A stretch of 64,000 bases of DNA from Amaurobius ferox (lineage: Eukaryota; Arthropoda; Arachnida; Araneae; Amaurobiidae): positions 125,519,642-125,583,641 of the forward strand of contig OX578147.1 of the NCBI GenBank assembly GCA_951213105.1, written 5' to 3'. Shown here piece after piece: positions 42,226-52,899 of the stretch (its first letter is position 1; each line of letters begins with the position of its first letter). The translations under genes were made by a program, and so were the position numbers. The notes beneath the pieces are model-generated. The model did not search any database, was not told the origin of the DNA, and saw nothing but the letters and a program-made list of their open reading frames with translations.

Positions 42226-42241
42226 GTGTGTCGATCGATTT

Positions 42242-42934
42242 CAACATTATTAAATTGGAATTTTTCTGAATGCACCCCCCTGCAAATAATTCTGGGGGCG
42301 CCCATGAAAAGTTATCGGCTTGACGTCAGTGTGATTGGTGTTCGTCATTCGTGACGTCAGGATCCAGGATAAGGCTCCTAAATACTATAGGAGCTATGGG
42401 CCCCTATTCTAGGGTGTACTATGAGATCAGTTGCCAAAACACAAAAAGTTTTCGCTTCATTGCACATACAATAAATGTTTGTTAATTTTGAAATTGCAAT
42501 ATCCAGACGTAAACAACTTACGCAAAGATTTTGAATTGTTCTGTGCACGACAGAATTCAGTGACGATTGAAAGGGGGGGGGGGTCCTCTTGAAAGCCAGA
42601 GAGGAAAACGCTCGCGTTTCTTACCCTATTGACATCATACTCGTAGAGCCAGGTAAAAAAAAATAAAGTCTTCCATGCCCGGGACGAGATCCTCCTGCGT
42701 TAATCTTTTCTTACGACGGTGCAAGGTTTCCGTGTAAACTTTCTTAAAAATGAACACACAAAAAAAAGTAAAATTTGAATTCATAATTTGGACTTGAAGA
42801 GCCTTTTTCTCAATGTGGCTTCCACGACAAAAAGTTTGAAAGCACTGCCTTACGACTTTCCCTGAGGAAATATCGTTAGGCAATGTTTTTAGCATTCCTA
42901 TAAACATGCAGGTAAAATAAGTTAAAACTTCATA
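42242..42934. other. Intergenic, no gene seen
   Basis: A G11 run lies at 42573-42583. Nothing else is recognised. Confidence 0.45.
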
Positions 42935-43620
42935 TTAAGAAAACGACAGTATCGTTTGAGGCAATAATTCAGACGGCGCTGGGATAAGATAAGTAGTCCT
43001 GCATTGTAAGGATTTCTATGATGAAAGGCCTATTTTGTAAAAATACATTATTGGGGCAATGCAAAGCAGAACTGAAACGATAAAGAATATTCTTACGTGT
43101 TCAAAATTACATTACCTTTAAATTTATTTTTATCTTCCTATATTTTGTACTCCATCCTACAACTATGAAAAAAAGATGGTTAATTATACTCATAATTAGA
43201 GAACCCTTAACTTAAAAATAATCAAAAATACATATATTAAATACTGCGCCTTTCTGTTGTGTCAACTAATAGCAGCTACTTTACTAACACTAGCGATACC
43301 TATAATTGTCAAAGCATTATGACATTTACAAGCGTTTCATCCATAGAATATTTATCCCCTCATCATAATCTCTTACTTGCATTCATGGAGCGCCTGGCCA
43401 AAGTAGACGTATCTCCAGGATGAAGTAGTGATCTGAATTTTGAAATTACTGAATTGCTCCAAAGAGGGGGATGAGATTTCTGACAAATGTAAAAATATTG
43501 AGGCTAGAGGTGGAAAAGTGCACGAAAAAAAAAAGGGGGTCACATTTTTTCTCCTCCAAAGATGGCAGCACCAGAGTAAAAGGATATTTATCCCCTTCTT
43601 TCTAACTCCATGTATATAAT
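42935..43620. repeat. Low-copy repeat, copy B (empty site for hAT-A)
   Basis: Paralogous to 455-697 plus 3397-3640. At the hAT-A target it reads TACTCCATCCTACAACTATG without interruption, where copy A has one CTCTATCG on each side of the hAT. It carries its own 223-bp insertion (43361-43583). Confidence 0.75.
43361..43583. mobile_element. Unclassified 223-bp insertion with 13-bp target duplication
   Basis: ATATTTATCCCCT occurs at 43348-43360 and 43584-43596, and the insert is absent from copy A. It contains an A-run followed by GGGGG (about 43525-43541) and GATGGCAGCACC, a string also in the Jockey-a 3' UTR. The duplication length fits a retroposon. No family was recognised. Confidence 0.65.
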
Positions 43621-43754
43621 ATTCGGGAAAATCACATCCCTGCCCCCAGACGGCTGGCTGTTATTATGTTTTCATGTATTCTTCGCTCTGCTGATGTTAA
43701 GCGAATTACAAGAGATCGTAGAACATTATGGATTTTCTCAACGGATTTGTTCTG

Positions 43755-43985
43755 CAGGACAGAGCACCAGACGCCTAGCGCCTTTAATCTCCAATCTCAA
43801 ATTCTGGTACTTATCTTCATACTGTGGCATTATTTCATTGACCCATTAAATGGAAGCTCGATATTTTTTTATTTGGCTCCTAGTGTGGCAGTTTATTGCA
43901 GATTTGGGTTTAGTCAGTTTGGGGGGTTGATGCAGATCTGGGTATTACATAGCGTTTTTGGCAGTTTAGGTTTGGAACATTTTTA
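43755..43985 (-). mobile_element. Jockey-b 3' UTR only (dead-on-arrival copy)
   Basis: Aligns with 12924-13160 in the same orientation, including TTTGGGGGGTTGATGCAGAT and TCCTAGTGTGGCAGTTT. It retains the terminal motif and hairpin (43769-43783), where one stem pair has become G-U. Truncation is typical of failed LINE reverse transcription. Confidence 0.8.
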
Positions 43986-44029
43986 AAGTTTAAAATATTA
44001 TATTAATTTAATTAGAAGCTAAAACTTAT

Positions 44030-44310
44030 CCTACGTAAAGACGTAAATGATTGATTTGTTTCTAAGAGAAGTAGTTTTCAGGATCCGCAATAGATGAGGT
44101 TGTTTATAGACAAATTAACAGAAAGACTGCGCCATCTATTGCTCAACCCACGAACTGTTTCTCTTTATAACAAATAAATCACTGACGTCTTTTTCGAGTA
44201 AGAGGTGTTTTAGTATTTTAGCTGAAGATAAAAAATATTTTGTTTCAATACAAATCATGTTCAGATTGTATGTCAGATTCAACATTCTCAAGTTTATTAA
44301 CGAACTAGCA
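44030..44310. repeat. Dispersed repeat R1, copy 2
   Basis: Shares AAAACTTATCCTAC, AAAGACTGCGCCATCTAT and ATTCAACATTCTCAAGTTTA with 50835-51115, and more distantly with 17440-17690. Confidence 0.7.
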
Positions 44311-44988
44311 GCATACCCGTTCTACGTATGGAGTATATAATAAAAAGAAACTTAAAATTCACAATCATGTGCAAATTCTTATAGTATACAAATGACATTT
44401 TTAATCGAAATATTCTGTTAAAATGTTTAATATAATGCTCCTAAAAAGAAGTTTAAGAATTTCTGTTCTCACTATACAAAATAATCTTCACGGGCAGATC
44501 TGAAGAATAAAACATCCTGGCCCCTTTTGCAAGCAAATTTACAAAAAATATGGAATTGAATCAATATATGCAAAATAAAAGGGTTAAAATTGTTTGGGAC
44601 CCGTGCTACTTATATACGCAAATATTAGAAGATATAACCTGCATTAGTAGATTGCATGCATAAATTGTAAATTTCAATAAACCCGTAATCTTTAAACATG
44701 AAGGCAGTAATTGATTCCAATATATGCCAAAATGAAAGTGCTAAAATTATATGGGAAGATATACCCGTACTATTTATAATGTCATAGATTAGAACATATG
44801 GCCGAGTGTTAGTAGAAGATTAGCCGTATTACAGTATGAGTCTAAAAAATCTTTGCCAAAATAAAACAGAAGAAGTAATAAATTGAAAATATCAATAATC
44901 CTCGTAATCTTTATACCAGAAGGCCGTATTTCATTCCAATATATGCAAATACATGTCAAAATGTATGTAAATATACCTGTACTACTTA
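44311..44988. repeat. Dispersed repeat R2, plus flank; no gene
   Basis: 44310-44500 is the plus-strand copy of R2 (CTAGCAGCATACCCGTTC and on). The rest is A/T-rich with diverged internal duplications and no gene. Confidence 0.5.
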
Positions 44989-45318
44989 TACAGGGTGCGG
45001 CAGAAAGAACGTTCTGATTTGGCAAAAGCGTTGCTTCGCTCATAGTAGAGGTACAGCAGTGCGCATGGTCTCTTTTAACTTGTTTGCGCATGCCATTTTT
45101 AGTTACCGTCATGGCTTAGAGCGGAGAGCATCGTGCTTTTGTTGTTGAATAGTTTTTTATTAACGGTGAATCTGTGATAACGACGAAACGGACCTTCCGA
45201 ATACGCTTTCAGCTCGGACGTCATGATTCGGTTCCGGCTGCACAAACAATTCGTCGTTGGGTTTCAAATTTTAAACGAACAAGTTCGGCTATTTCTTTGA
45301 AGAGGGCGCTGTTACAGT

Positions 45319-48300
45319 CAGGGCCGATCCTAGGGTGTCGGCCGCCCGCGTGCAAAGACCTAATGTGCCGCCCCTCTAGAGAATTTTTCATATTTTGACT
45401 AATACTTAACGTTGACGTTATAAATTCATCTACCTGTATAAGAGTAAAAAGTAAAACATTAATAAAAATGCAAATAAAATTTGAAGTGCAAAACTTTATC
45501 TTTTGGCCAGCTAATAGGTTATAATAGCGACAAAATACATTAACAAAATAATAAACAAACAAAAATATTACCTTGAAATAAAAATAGACATTTTATAATT
45601 AGAAATGCAAAACAACAGTATTTACTCAGAAAATATAATCTAATAAGAAAAAGCACTAAAGCATAAATCTCGTGAAACGAAAAGTATATAAATCAGTCCT
45701 TATACAAAGACTACCTAATAATTAACTATAAAATAAATTTTCTGGCTTTCTGAGAAGCAAATTTGTCAATAATTTCGGTGAAATCAATTTTTTCAGAGAT
45801 TTCGGATTCAATAGAGATGATGCCCAAATCTGAAAGCCTTTCTTGTGTCATATTATTTCTCAAGTAATTTTTAATAATTTTTAATTTACTGAAATTTCTT
45901 TCACCTGAAGCCACAGAAACAGGCAAGGTTAAAAAAATTCTTATTGCTAGAGCAAAATTTGGAAAACAGGGAATGAGATCATTTTTGACTATAATTTGTA
46001 ATATCTCAATTGGCTGTTTTTTACCTGGAAAAATATCCTTAAATGAAGTTATTTCATTAAAGAGTTGTATACCGTCTATATCTTTCACAATACTTCCTTC
46101 CTCCTGTACCTGTAACTTAATATCTAAGTCCATGCAGGCTTTTATGAGATCATCATTAGAAATGTTGTGAAACTCATACAGAAAGCAGAATATTGAATGG
46201 CACTCAGATAATAAGGTAATTCTTTCATTTACCGAAGAGATCGCGTGATCAAGAATTGCAAAATAGAAAGCAGTCTTGAATTGCTGGAAGGGATTTGAAA
46301 CTGGCTCATCACTGCGTTCATAATTAAATAAACGGACCTTTTTCCTGAGCTTCGACATGGGAAATTCGGGATCAATACCTAAATCTCTAGCAAGTGTTGT
46401 CGCTGAATCGACAAATATTTTTAAATTATCGTCAGATCTTTGGGAAACTAAATACTTTTTAAGATTATCTAAGCCTTCAATGCATTCCGCGATGTTTAAT
46501 TTAAGATTTTGAAGCATTTTACTCAATACATCAATTCTTGATAATAAATCATGCCAAATTAAAATTGAACACAAAAATTTAAATGTTTCAAGACTTTTAA
46601 TTATTGATTCAGCACCCATTTTTGTTTTCGTGTCTCTGGTGGTATCTTCAATTAAGGCATTTAATGCGGTAATAATGTTTTTTAGGTCTTGTTTTAGAGG
46701 TCTAATAGCATTGATACCACTTTCACACCTTGTTTCACTTAATGGTTTTAAAGTTAGATTTTTCACGTGTTTTTTTAGTAAATCCCATCGATATGATCGA
46801 TATGGGGACGTAGAAAAGTAATTATATACCTCTTGTACCATATAAAAAAACCAGAAATTTCACCACTGGAGCTGGTAGCGTCATTAACGACGAGATTTAA
46901 TGTATGAGCCGCACACGGCACGTATAATGCTCCAGGATTTATATCGAGTATCCGTTTCTGAAGCCCTATATTTTTCCCCTTCATGTTCGATCCATTGTCG
47001 TAGCCCTGACCCCGTATATCTTTAACTTCGAGCTGCAGACCAGGTAATAGCTTCTCTAATGGAAAATTGCACAGACCTTCTTCAGTGGTATCAGTTACTG
47101 GAAAAAATTCTAAAATATCTATCTTACCATCAGTAGTGTTCACACATCTAATTACAAACATTATTTGTTCTGTGTGGCTAATATCTGGTGTAGAGTCGAG
47201 AATTATAGTGTAATATTTGGTTTTTTTGACAATGCTTGTTATCTCATTACGAATAGATTCGGCTAAAATATTAATTATTTCATTTTGAAAATACTGCCGT
47301 ACGTAGTGTGGAATACGTGTTTTGTCATCTTTGTATTTACTGACATTATTAAGGTGTTCTGAAATAACTGGATCAAATTTGGTCGACATCTCCACTGCCT
47401 TTAAAAAATTACCATTATCTCTGTGATACAACTTCGTACTAGTTTCTCTGAATGCCAAATTTTAACTGGCTAAAAATTGTACTACAACAATCATTCTTTC
47501 AATGATGGCGGATCATCGCTTTTTCTCTCGATTGTAAACATTTTGTTGTTCCTCGTCAATAGTACAATTTTTTCCAGACTCGTCTTTATTTCGCACCACG
47601 ATCTTATAGAGTTTGTTTTAGAGTATTTTCATGCTTATTAAGGTAATCCAAACAATGACGACAATCAGAAAAGTCAGTACTTACAAGTTGTGTTGAACTA
47701 TTTTTACCAAACAATTTACATGCAAACCAAAAAAGACGATTTAGTTTTATGGAATATCAGAGCCACGTGCGATTTATTTTCTCCCCGTTCACTAAAGTTT
47801 TGTTATAATATGAACAGCTAAATTTTTTGCCACTCTCATCGACCGGAAATTTAAAATTTGCTACTTGTTTGGGACCATGTTCAACCAATAAATCAATATT
47901 TTTTTCGTTAAAATGTTAGGCCAAGAATATTACGTTACCTTCGTTTTACTCTTGATAGTAATGCCCAAAAACTAGATAAATTGAAACCCGTTTTAGATGC
48001 ATTAGTTTCAAAATTTAAATCTGTATACACTCCTGATAACTGATTTAAATCTATATACACTCCTGATTAGCTGATAGCTATTTTATTCAAGGTAAGTTAG
48101 CATTTTTAATACGCTAAAATTTTTAATATTTTGATAAAAAAAATTTGAAAGTAAAATATACATCAAATAGAAAATAAGAATTTCCTTTATTCCTGAAAAT
48201 AGTAGAATGATGTGTTGAACGGGGGATTTTTAGTGCATTTTTTTCGAGAGTTAGGCTTAGCGCAATAAAATTGCCGTCTCCTGGGAACAGTTCGAAAAAG

Positions 48301-48806
48301 AAGCGCTCCGTCTTTTGGGCCGCCGCGAAAGGATTAACTTTGCCGAAATAAATCAGTTCTAATCTACAAAGGAGACCGCTAAAATAAAGTTTCTTTTGAC
48401 CATTGATCTGCGAGCCGCGTGCCGACCGTGGTATACATAAATAAGCTGCCGCACAGTGGAACGAAACATCCTTAGGCGTCTCAAAAATATGCCCCTTGGT
48501 TATTTGTTTAGATAGAAATTTAAAATTTGGTATCCTTTTCTATGCCGTTCTCTGCCACGAATTTTGCTATCAAATGAAGGATCAACAATGGACCAACACA
48601 CTGTGAACTAACATTCTATTTTTCTTAAACTATGGGACTTATTTTGATTTTTCAATAACTATTTAAAATTCAGCATATTTATTCGACTTATTATAAGTTT
48701 TAAAAAATTTTGCTTGATTGATAGAACTATATGCGGCCTGCGGCAACCCTTGTTTTGGCCGCCCGCGTGCGGTGCACGCACTGCACACCTGCTAGGATCG
48801 GCCCTG
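45319..48806 (-). mobile_element. hAT DNA transposon (hAT-B) nested in the mariner
   Basis: The termini CAGGGCCGATCCTAGG (45319) and CTAGGATCGGCCCTG (ending 48806) are flanked by a perfect 8-bp duplication GTTACAGT at 45311-45318 and 48807-48814. It carries a nearly complete but frameshifted transposase on the minus strand. Confidence 0.93.
45726..47860 (-). pseudogene. hAT-B transposase (TTF finger + DUF4371 + hAT C-terminus), broken
   Basis: Upstream the minus strand reads WFACKLFGKNSS and DFSDCRHCLDYLNKHENT (TTF-type zinc finger, about 47735-47630), then stops. From 47458 it reads ETSTKLYHRDNGNFLKAVE, YYTIILDSTPDISHTEQIMF (catalytic D), VKDIRGQGYDNGSNMKGK (second D) and VPCAAHTLNLVVND. 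A one-base shift at the A-run near 46845 leads into the 371-codon C-terminal frame. This has the hAT dimerisation motif LPVSVASGERNFSKLKIIKN with the catalytic E. The order matches the zinc-finger MYM-type-1-like hAT transposases. Two to three lesions inactivate it. It is younger than the mariner host. Confidence 0.88.
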
Positions 48807-48814
48807 GTTACAGT

Positions 48815-49193
48815 GACAGTAACGTCTGAGCGCTACTGTGAATTGCTTGAGAATATTCTCCGTCCAAAAGTTAACTGTTTACTCAACGATCATGATCTGG
48901 AAGATGTATGGTTTCAGCAAGATAGAGCCACGTCGCATACCTCTAGAAGGTCACTTGGAATTCTCAGAAACATGTTTCCGGGCCACATTGTCTCTTTACG
49001 GGGTGATATCGGTTGGCTACCGCGTTCGCCGGATTTGGCCCCATGTGATTTTTTTCTGGGGGGCTATCTCAAATCACAAGTGTACCAACATCGACCAACA
49101 AATTTGCAAGCACTCAAGGCAGCAATTACGCAAGAAATTACGCAGATCACTGCAAAATTTCCGAAACAGACTTCAAAACTGCATCGACATTGA
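48815..49193 (+). pseudogene. Mariner-type transposase C-terminal part (DD41D spacing)
   Basis: After the hAT insertion the frame reads TSERYCELLENILRPKVNCL, WFQQDRATSHTSRRSLGIL and RSPDLAPCDFFLGGYLKSQV. The second and third catalytic Asp are separated by 41 residues, the DD41D type, against 34 in classic mariners. The first catalytic Asp is missing because the gene jumps directly from the N-terminal HTH region to this part. Confidence 0.82.
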
Positions 49194-49357
49194 CGATCGC
49201 CATTTAACTGATGTCTCTTCAAAACTCTTCAAAACTTAATGGATAACAATGACATACTGTGTACTTCTCAAGTATAAAAGATTTTTTTCTCTATCTGGTT
49301 GTGTATTTTTTTTTATTGACGTTCCAAATCGGTACTCTCTTTTTGCCGCACCCTGTA

Positions 49358-50467
49358 TTATTGTACATTAGAACATATACCTGTGCATTTGTAGAAGATT
49401 ACTCGTACAACGTACAATATATGAGTTTCAACATTTTTTGCCATAATAAAACAATGGCATAATAACTTGAAAATATCAATAATCCCTGAATCAATAATTC
49501 CCGAAAATATCAATAACAATAATGTTTAAACCTGAAGACGTAAGTAATATTATCCAGTCAAAAATGCAATGGCAAAGAAATTTATTTTATATACATAACT
49601 TAATTATTCAAATCCGAAAATATTTAATAAAAATCGTCTGCTGCATAAACACATTGGATTTAAATCCGTTGTTAACCATGATATCACTTCCTACAAATAA
49701 ATTGGGGGACAAAATATCGTCTGAATAATTCTATCTCTATGGAAGGTTAGGCGACATTTTAAAAATTCGCCAAATTTATCGCCAAGTGGAACTGTAGAAC
49801 TGACAGTCCCACTTGGCAACAAATTGACGAAACATCATCGCAATACTATCCCCTAACAAAACACATTTAATTTCATTTATTTAGCGCAATTTTATCAATT
49901 TCTAGATATTTTTATGGATTTACAAACATTTGTATTCATTTGGTGACATTTTAAAAATTCGGTAAATGTGTTACTAAGTAGGGACTGACAAACGAAATAC
50001 TAACGAAACATCATTTCAGTACTCTCTTCAACCAAAATTAAATAAATTTCATTGATTTGTAATCGTTTTTATCAATTTGGCGACATTCCCGTCAGTTTGG
50101 TAAAGTTTTTTAAAAGTTGCCAAGTTAGCGATATCCTGACAAATTCGTAGCTCTGAATTTGCAGATCTGAATAAAACATCCTGATCCCGTTTGTATATAC
50201 TAAAGGAAAACACTAAAATTGTATTAGAAGATATACTCGCTTTGCTCAGGGTACGGTAGCCCGTATTTAGCGCGCGGGAATTGCACTCGGTAGGTTCGAT
50301 ACCTACTAACAACCCCTGGTCTTAGAAACTCGAAACTTGGACTAAATTTAAGGGGGGCTATTTCAAGGCTACCCACAAAATTTCATCAAATTCGGTTCAA
50401 CCGTTCTCCCGTGATGATGGGACAAACAGACAGACAGATTTTGAATTTTATTTATAGAGATAATATA
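49358..50467. other. Intergenic, no gene seen; a tRNA-like scrap
   Basis: 50246-50310 contains GGTTCGATACC, a perfect pol III B-box-like string, preceded by TAGCCCGTATTTAGCGCGCG. It does not fold into a complete tRNA by eye and is more likely a SINE or tRNA fragment. No protein gene is seen. Confidence 0.4.
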
Positions 50468-50710
50468 TTGTTCTATGTGGCTAAAAAGTCCTCGTGTTTT
50501 ATTTAATTGCCAAAAATGTTTTACTATTATTTTTTATACATCCAACTGGTATATATTTGAAACAAAGGTCGTTAGTTACGTTCACTATGTTTGTAATCGT
50601 TTAGCTTATAAAATTTATGTCCGCACGTAGGAAATGTTTAGGCAAATTATTTTCGGCAGGTTTTATTTGTCGAAACTACAATGTTTAGAAACAGTTTAAA
50701 AAAAAACATG
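50468..50710. repeat. Dispersed repeat R1, 3' part
   Basis: Repeats 51121-51385: TTAGTT.CGTTCAC.ATGTT, AATTGTTTAGCT.ATAAAAT and CGCACGTAGGAAAT are shared. The two sit in direct orientation around the 5' part of R1. Confidence 0.65.
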
Positions 50711-50834
50711 TTTTTGAGGTAATTAGCATCTATGATTTAGGGTATTTCCAATTGAAATCTGAGCGTTGCAATAAATGTAAAGATTTTAGACGCGAAGAGC
50801 AACATTAACAGGCTTATACAAATAAAATAATAAA

Positions 50835-51385
50835 ACTTATCCTACTTGAAGACTCATGCAAGTGATTTACTTCTAAGAGATATAGTTCGCAGCTTGCGCA
50901 ATAGAGATGTTTATACGCAGGTTTACGGAAAGACTGCGCCATCTATCGTACATCCTACGAATTATTTCTCTTTGTAACAAATCAATCTTTTTCGCCTTTT
51001 TCGTGTACTACAAGTGTTTCAGTATTTTAATTGCCGATAAAAAAAATATCATGTTTCAAGACAAATTAAGTTCAGATTGTATGCCAGATTCAACATTCTC
51101 AAGTTTATTAAAGGATAATATATGGCTATATATGGCTAAAAGTGAAGTGTCTACATATAGAAGTTGTTTTGTTCAGTAGTCAAAAATTTTTTTCTATTAT
51201 TTTTAATCCACCCAGCTGGCAAATGTATATCTAAAACAAAAGTTGTTAGTTCTGTTCACCATGTTCGTAATTGTTTAGCTCATAAAATTTTTGTCAGCAC
51301 GTAGGAAATAATTTGGCAAAATATTTTCAACAGTTCTATTTTTTATATTTTTTTTGTCAAAATAGCAATGTTTAGAAACAGTTTT
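50835..51385. repeat. Dispersed repeat R1, copy 3 (longest)
   Basis: Contains both halves of R1: the 5' part as in 44030-44310, and the 3' part as in 50468-50710. It is non-coding. Confidence 0.7.
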
Positions 51386-51851
51386 AGCATTGTTTCAGAC
51401 GAACTTATTCAATTTTAATGACTGAACAAAAAAAAAATAGTATTTTTTCTTCTTCTAAAATAATCCCTATTTTAAAAAATATATTTTAACTCTTATATTC
51501 CCGCCCGCTTACATATTTTACCCCCTCGTTTCCTTATCAACCATAGACGTCTATGTTTTTATTCTTGTATTTGGATTTAGATACCATTGAAATTTTTTCA
51601 GATGTGTCTGTTTATTACTTTTCTTACAGCTAAGATAAAACGGATATTTGGTCTCCCCAAAAGTTTAAAATTGTGATAATTTTTTCTGAGTCTCGACATG
51701 TTCAATTTCTTGACACTCCAATCGAATATTTTTGTTCTTTATTTCTCCCCACCCCATTTTATTACTCTCTCTCTCTCCTTTGGTAATTAATCTGAAGTGT
51801 CCGTGATATTTTTCCTGTATTTGAGTTAAGGTTTGATTTTGTCTTCAAATA
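51386..51851. other. Intergenic, no gene seen
   Basis: A/T-rich with a short (CT)n at about 51765. Nothing recognised. Confidence 0.4.
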
Positions 51852-51853
51852 TA

Positions 51854-52670
51854 CAGGGTGTCCCCAAAACATTGTCCCCGGCTTTTATTCCTTAAATATT
51901 GATCTTAGACATATATAATAAATTACAAAATTGCGTATAAAAAGGTACAGAATTTTATGTAATCGATGAAAAATTTTAGGGGATTAAATTTGAAGAAATA
52001 CAAAATTTAAATTTTTATACGGACACCGTACAAAAACATTTCCAGTGAGTAAAATCTGCCTCATACACTAATAAGGCGATGTACAAAATTTCAGCATTTT
52101 ATCATAAAAAGCTCCAGAGATATGTTTAAGCAAAATTGGTGAGGGATTAATCACAAATTAAAATGTAAATGTTTAATGGATCTTTGGCATGGATGGAAAA
52201 CATTTCGAACAAGCTTTATAATCTTTGTGTAAATCTTTGTGTGTCTACACAGTGTAGATACTTTTGTACCAATAAATAGCAAAATTATTATTTATTTATG
52301 TATTTATTGTTTTCTTTCGTAATTTGTGTATGACCCCTGAAACGCTATCTGCCGACATGATTTTTCCACTCTAAGAACCCATGTCGATGCATAAAAAAGT
52401 GGTTTAAGACAGAAATTTTGTCTTTTCATATCTCTGGGATTTCTTATAAAATGCTGAAATTTTGTACATCACCTTATTAATGTATGAGGCACATTTTACT
52501 CATTTGAAATGTTTTGTACGAGGACAGTATAAAAATTTAATTCCCTTGAAAATTTTAACTGATTTCATAAAATTCTGTACTTTTTTTACGCAACTTTGTA
52601 ATTTATTAGATATGTGTAAGATCAATATTTACGGAATAAAAGCCGAGGTCAATGTTTTTGGGACACTCTG
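51854..52670. mobile_element. Foldback MITE with ~240-bp inverted arms, mariner type
   Basis: CAGGGTGTCCCCAAAACATTG (51854) and CAATGTTTTTGGGACACTCTG (ending 52670) are flanked by TA. The arms, about 51854-52136 and 52432-52670, match along their whole length (GGCTTTTATTCC, AATATTGATCTTA, GATGTACAAAATTTCAGCAT). The 300-bp centre holds no gene. Confidence 0.9.
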
Positions 52671-52899
52671 TATATATATACTCATAAATATATATATAAA
52701 TATCCTCAATATTAATTTTCTTCCTACTTCTAATAAAATAAAATATAATACTTTGCTAAACACGGTTTTTACAATATTACTATACATATTTTGGATATAA
52801 AAACTAATATAGCTGATAGAATTTTTTTTTTGAAAACTTCTATATTAAATCAAATTGTACTCTTTTTCCATATGGATTAAATCAATTATATCTAAATGG

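Larger units (their letters stand above)
38432..42230 (+). mobile_element. Jockey-a LINE, copy 2, 5'-truncated, 11-bp target duplication
   Basis: Nearly identical to 7566-11365 on the other strand. It starts inside the first gag knuckle (GCGGTTTGGACATTCC) and ends after CCCTGGCT plus GTGTG. TCGATCGATTT flanks it at 38421-38431 and 42231-42241. Differences from copy 1 are mostly C-run lengths and a few substitutions, so both inserted recently. Confidence 0.92.
44991..49355 (+). mobile_element. Internally deleted mariner-type element carrying a nested hAT
   Basis: The inverted termini CAGGGTGCGGCA (44991) and TGCCGCACCCTG (ending 49355) are flanked by TA. Removing the hAT (45319-48806 plus one 8-bp duplication) leaves only about 0.87 kb, so the middle of the transposase gene was lost. 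It retains the HTH start (about 45180-45300) and the DD-D end of the gene. Confidence 0.88.

Noticed and set aside
50246..50310. tRNA gene around GGTTCGATACC
   Set aside because: No complete cloverleaf could be drawn by eye; more likely a tRNA-derived fragment.
52462..52800. 112-codon open frame at 52462
   Set aside because: Lies in the right arm of the foldback MITE; no protein features and A/T-driven composition.
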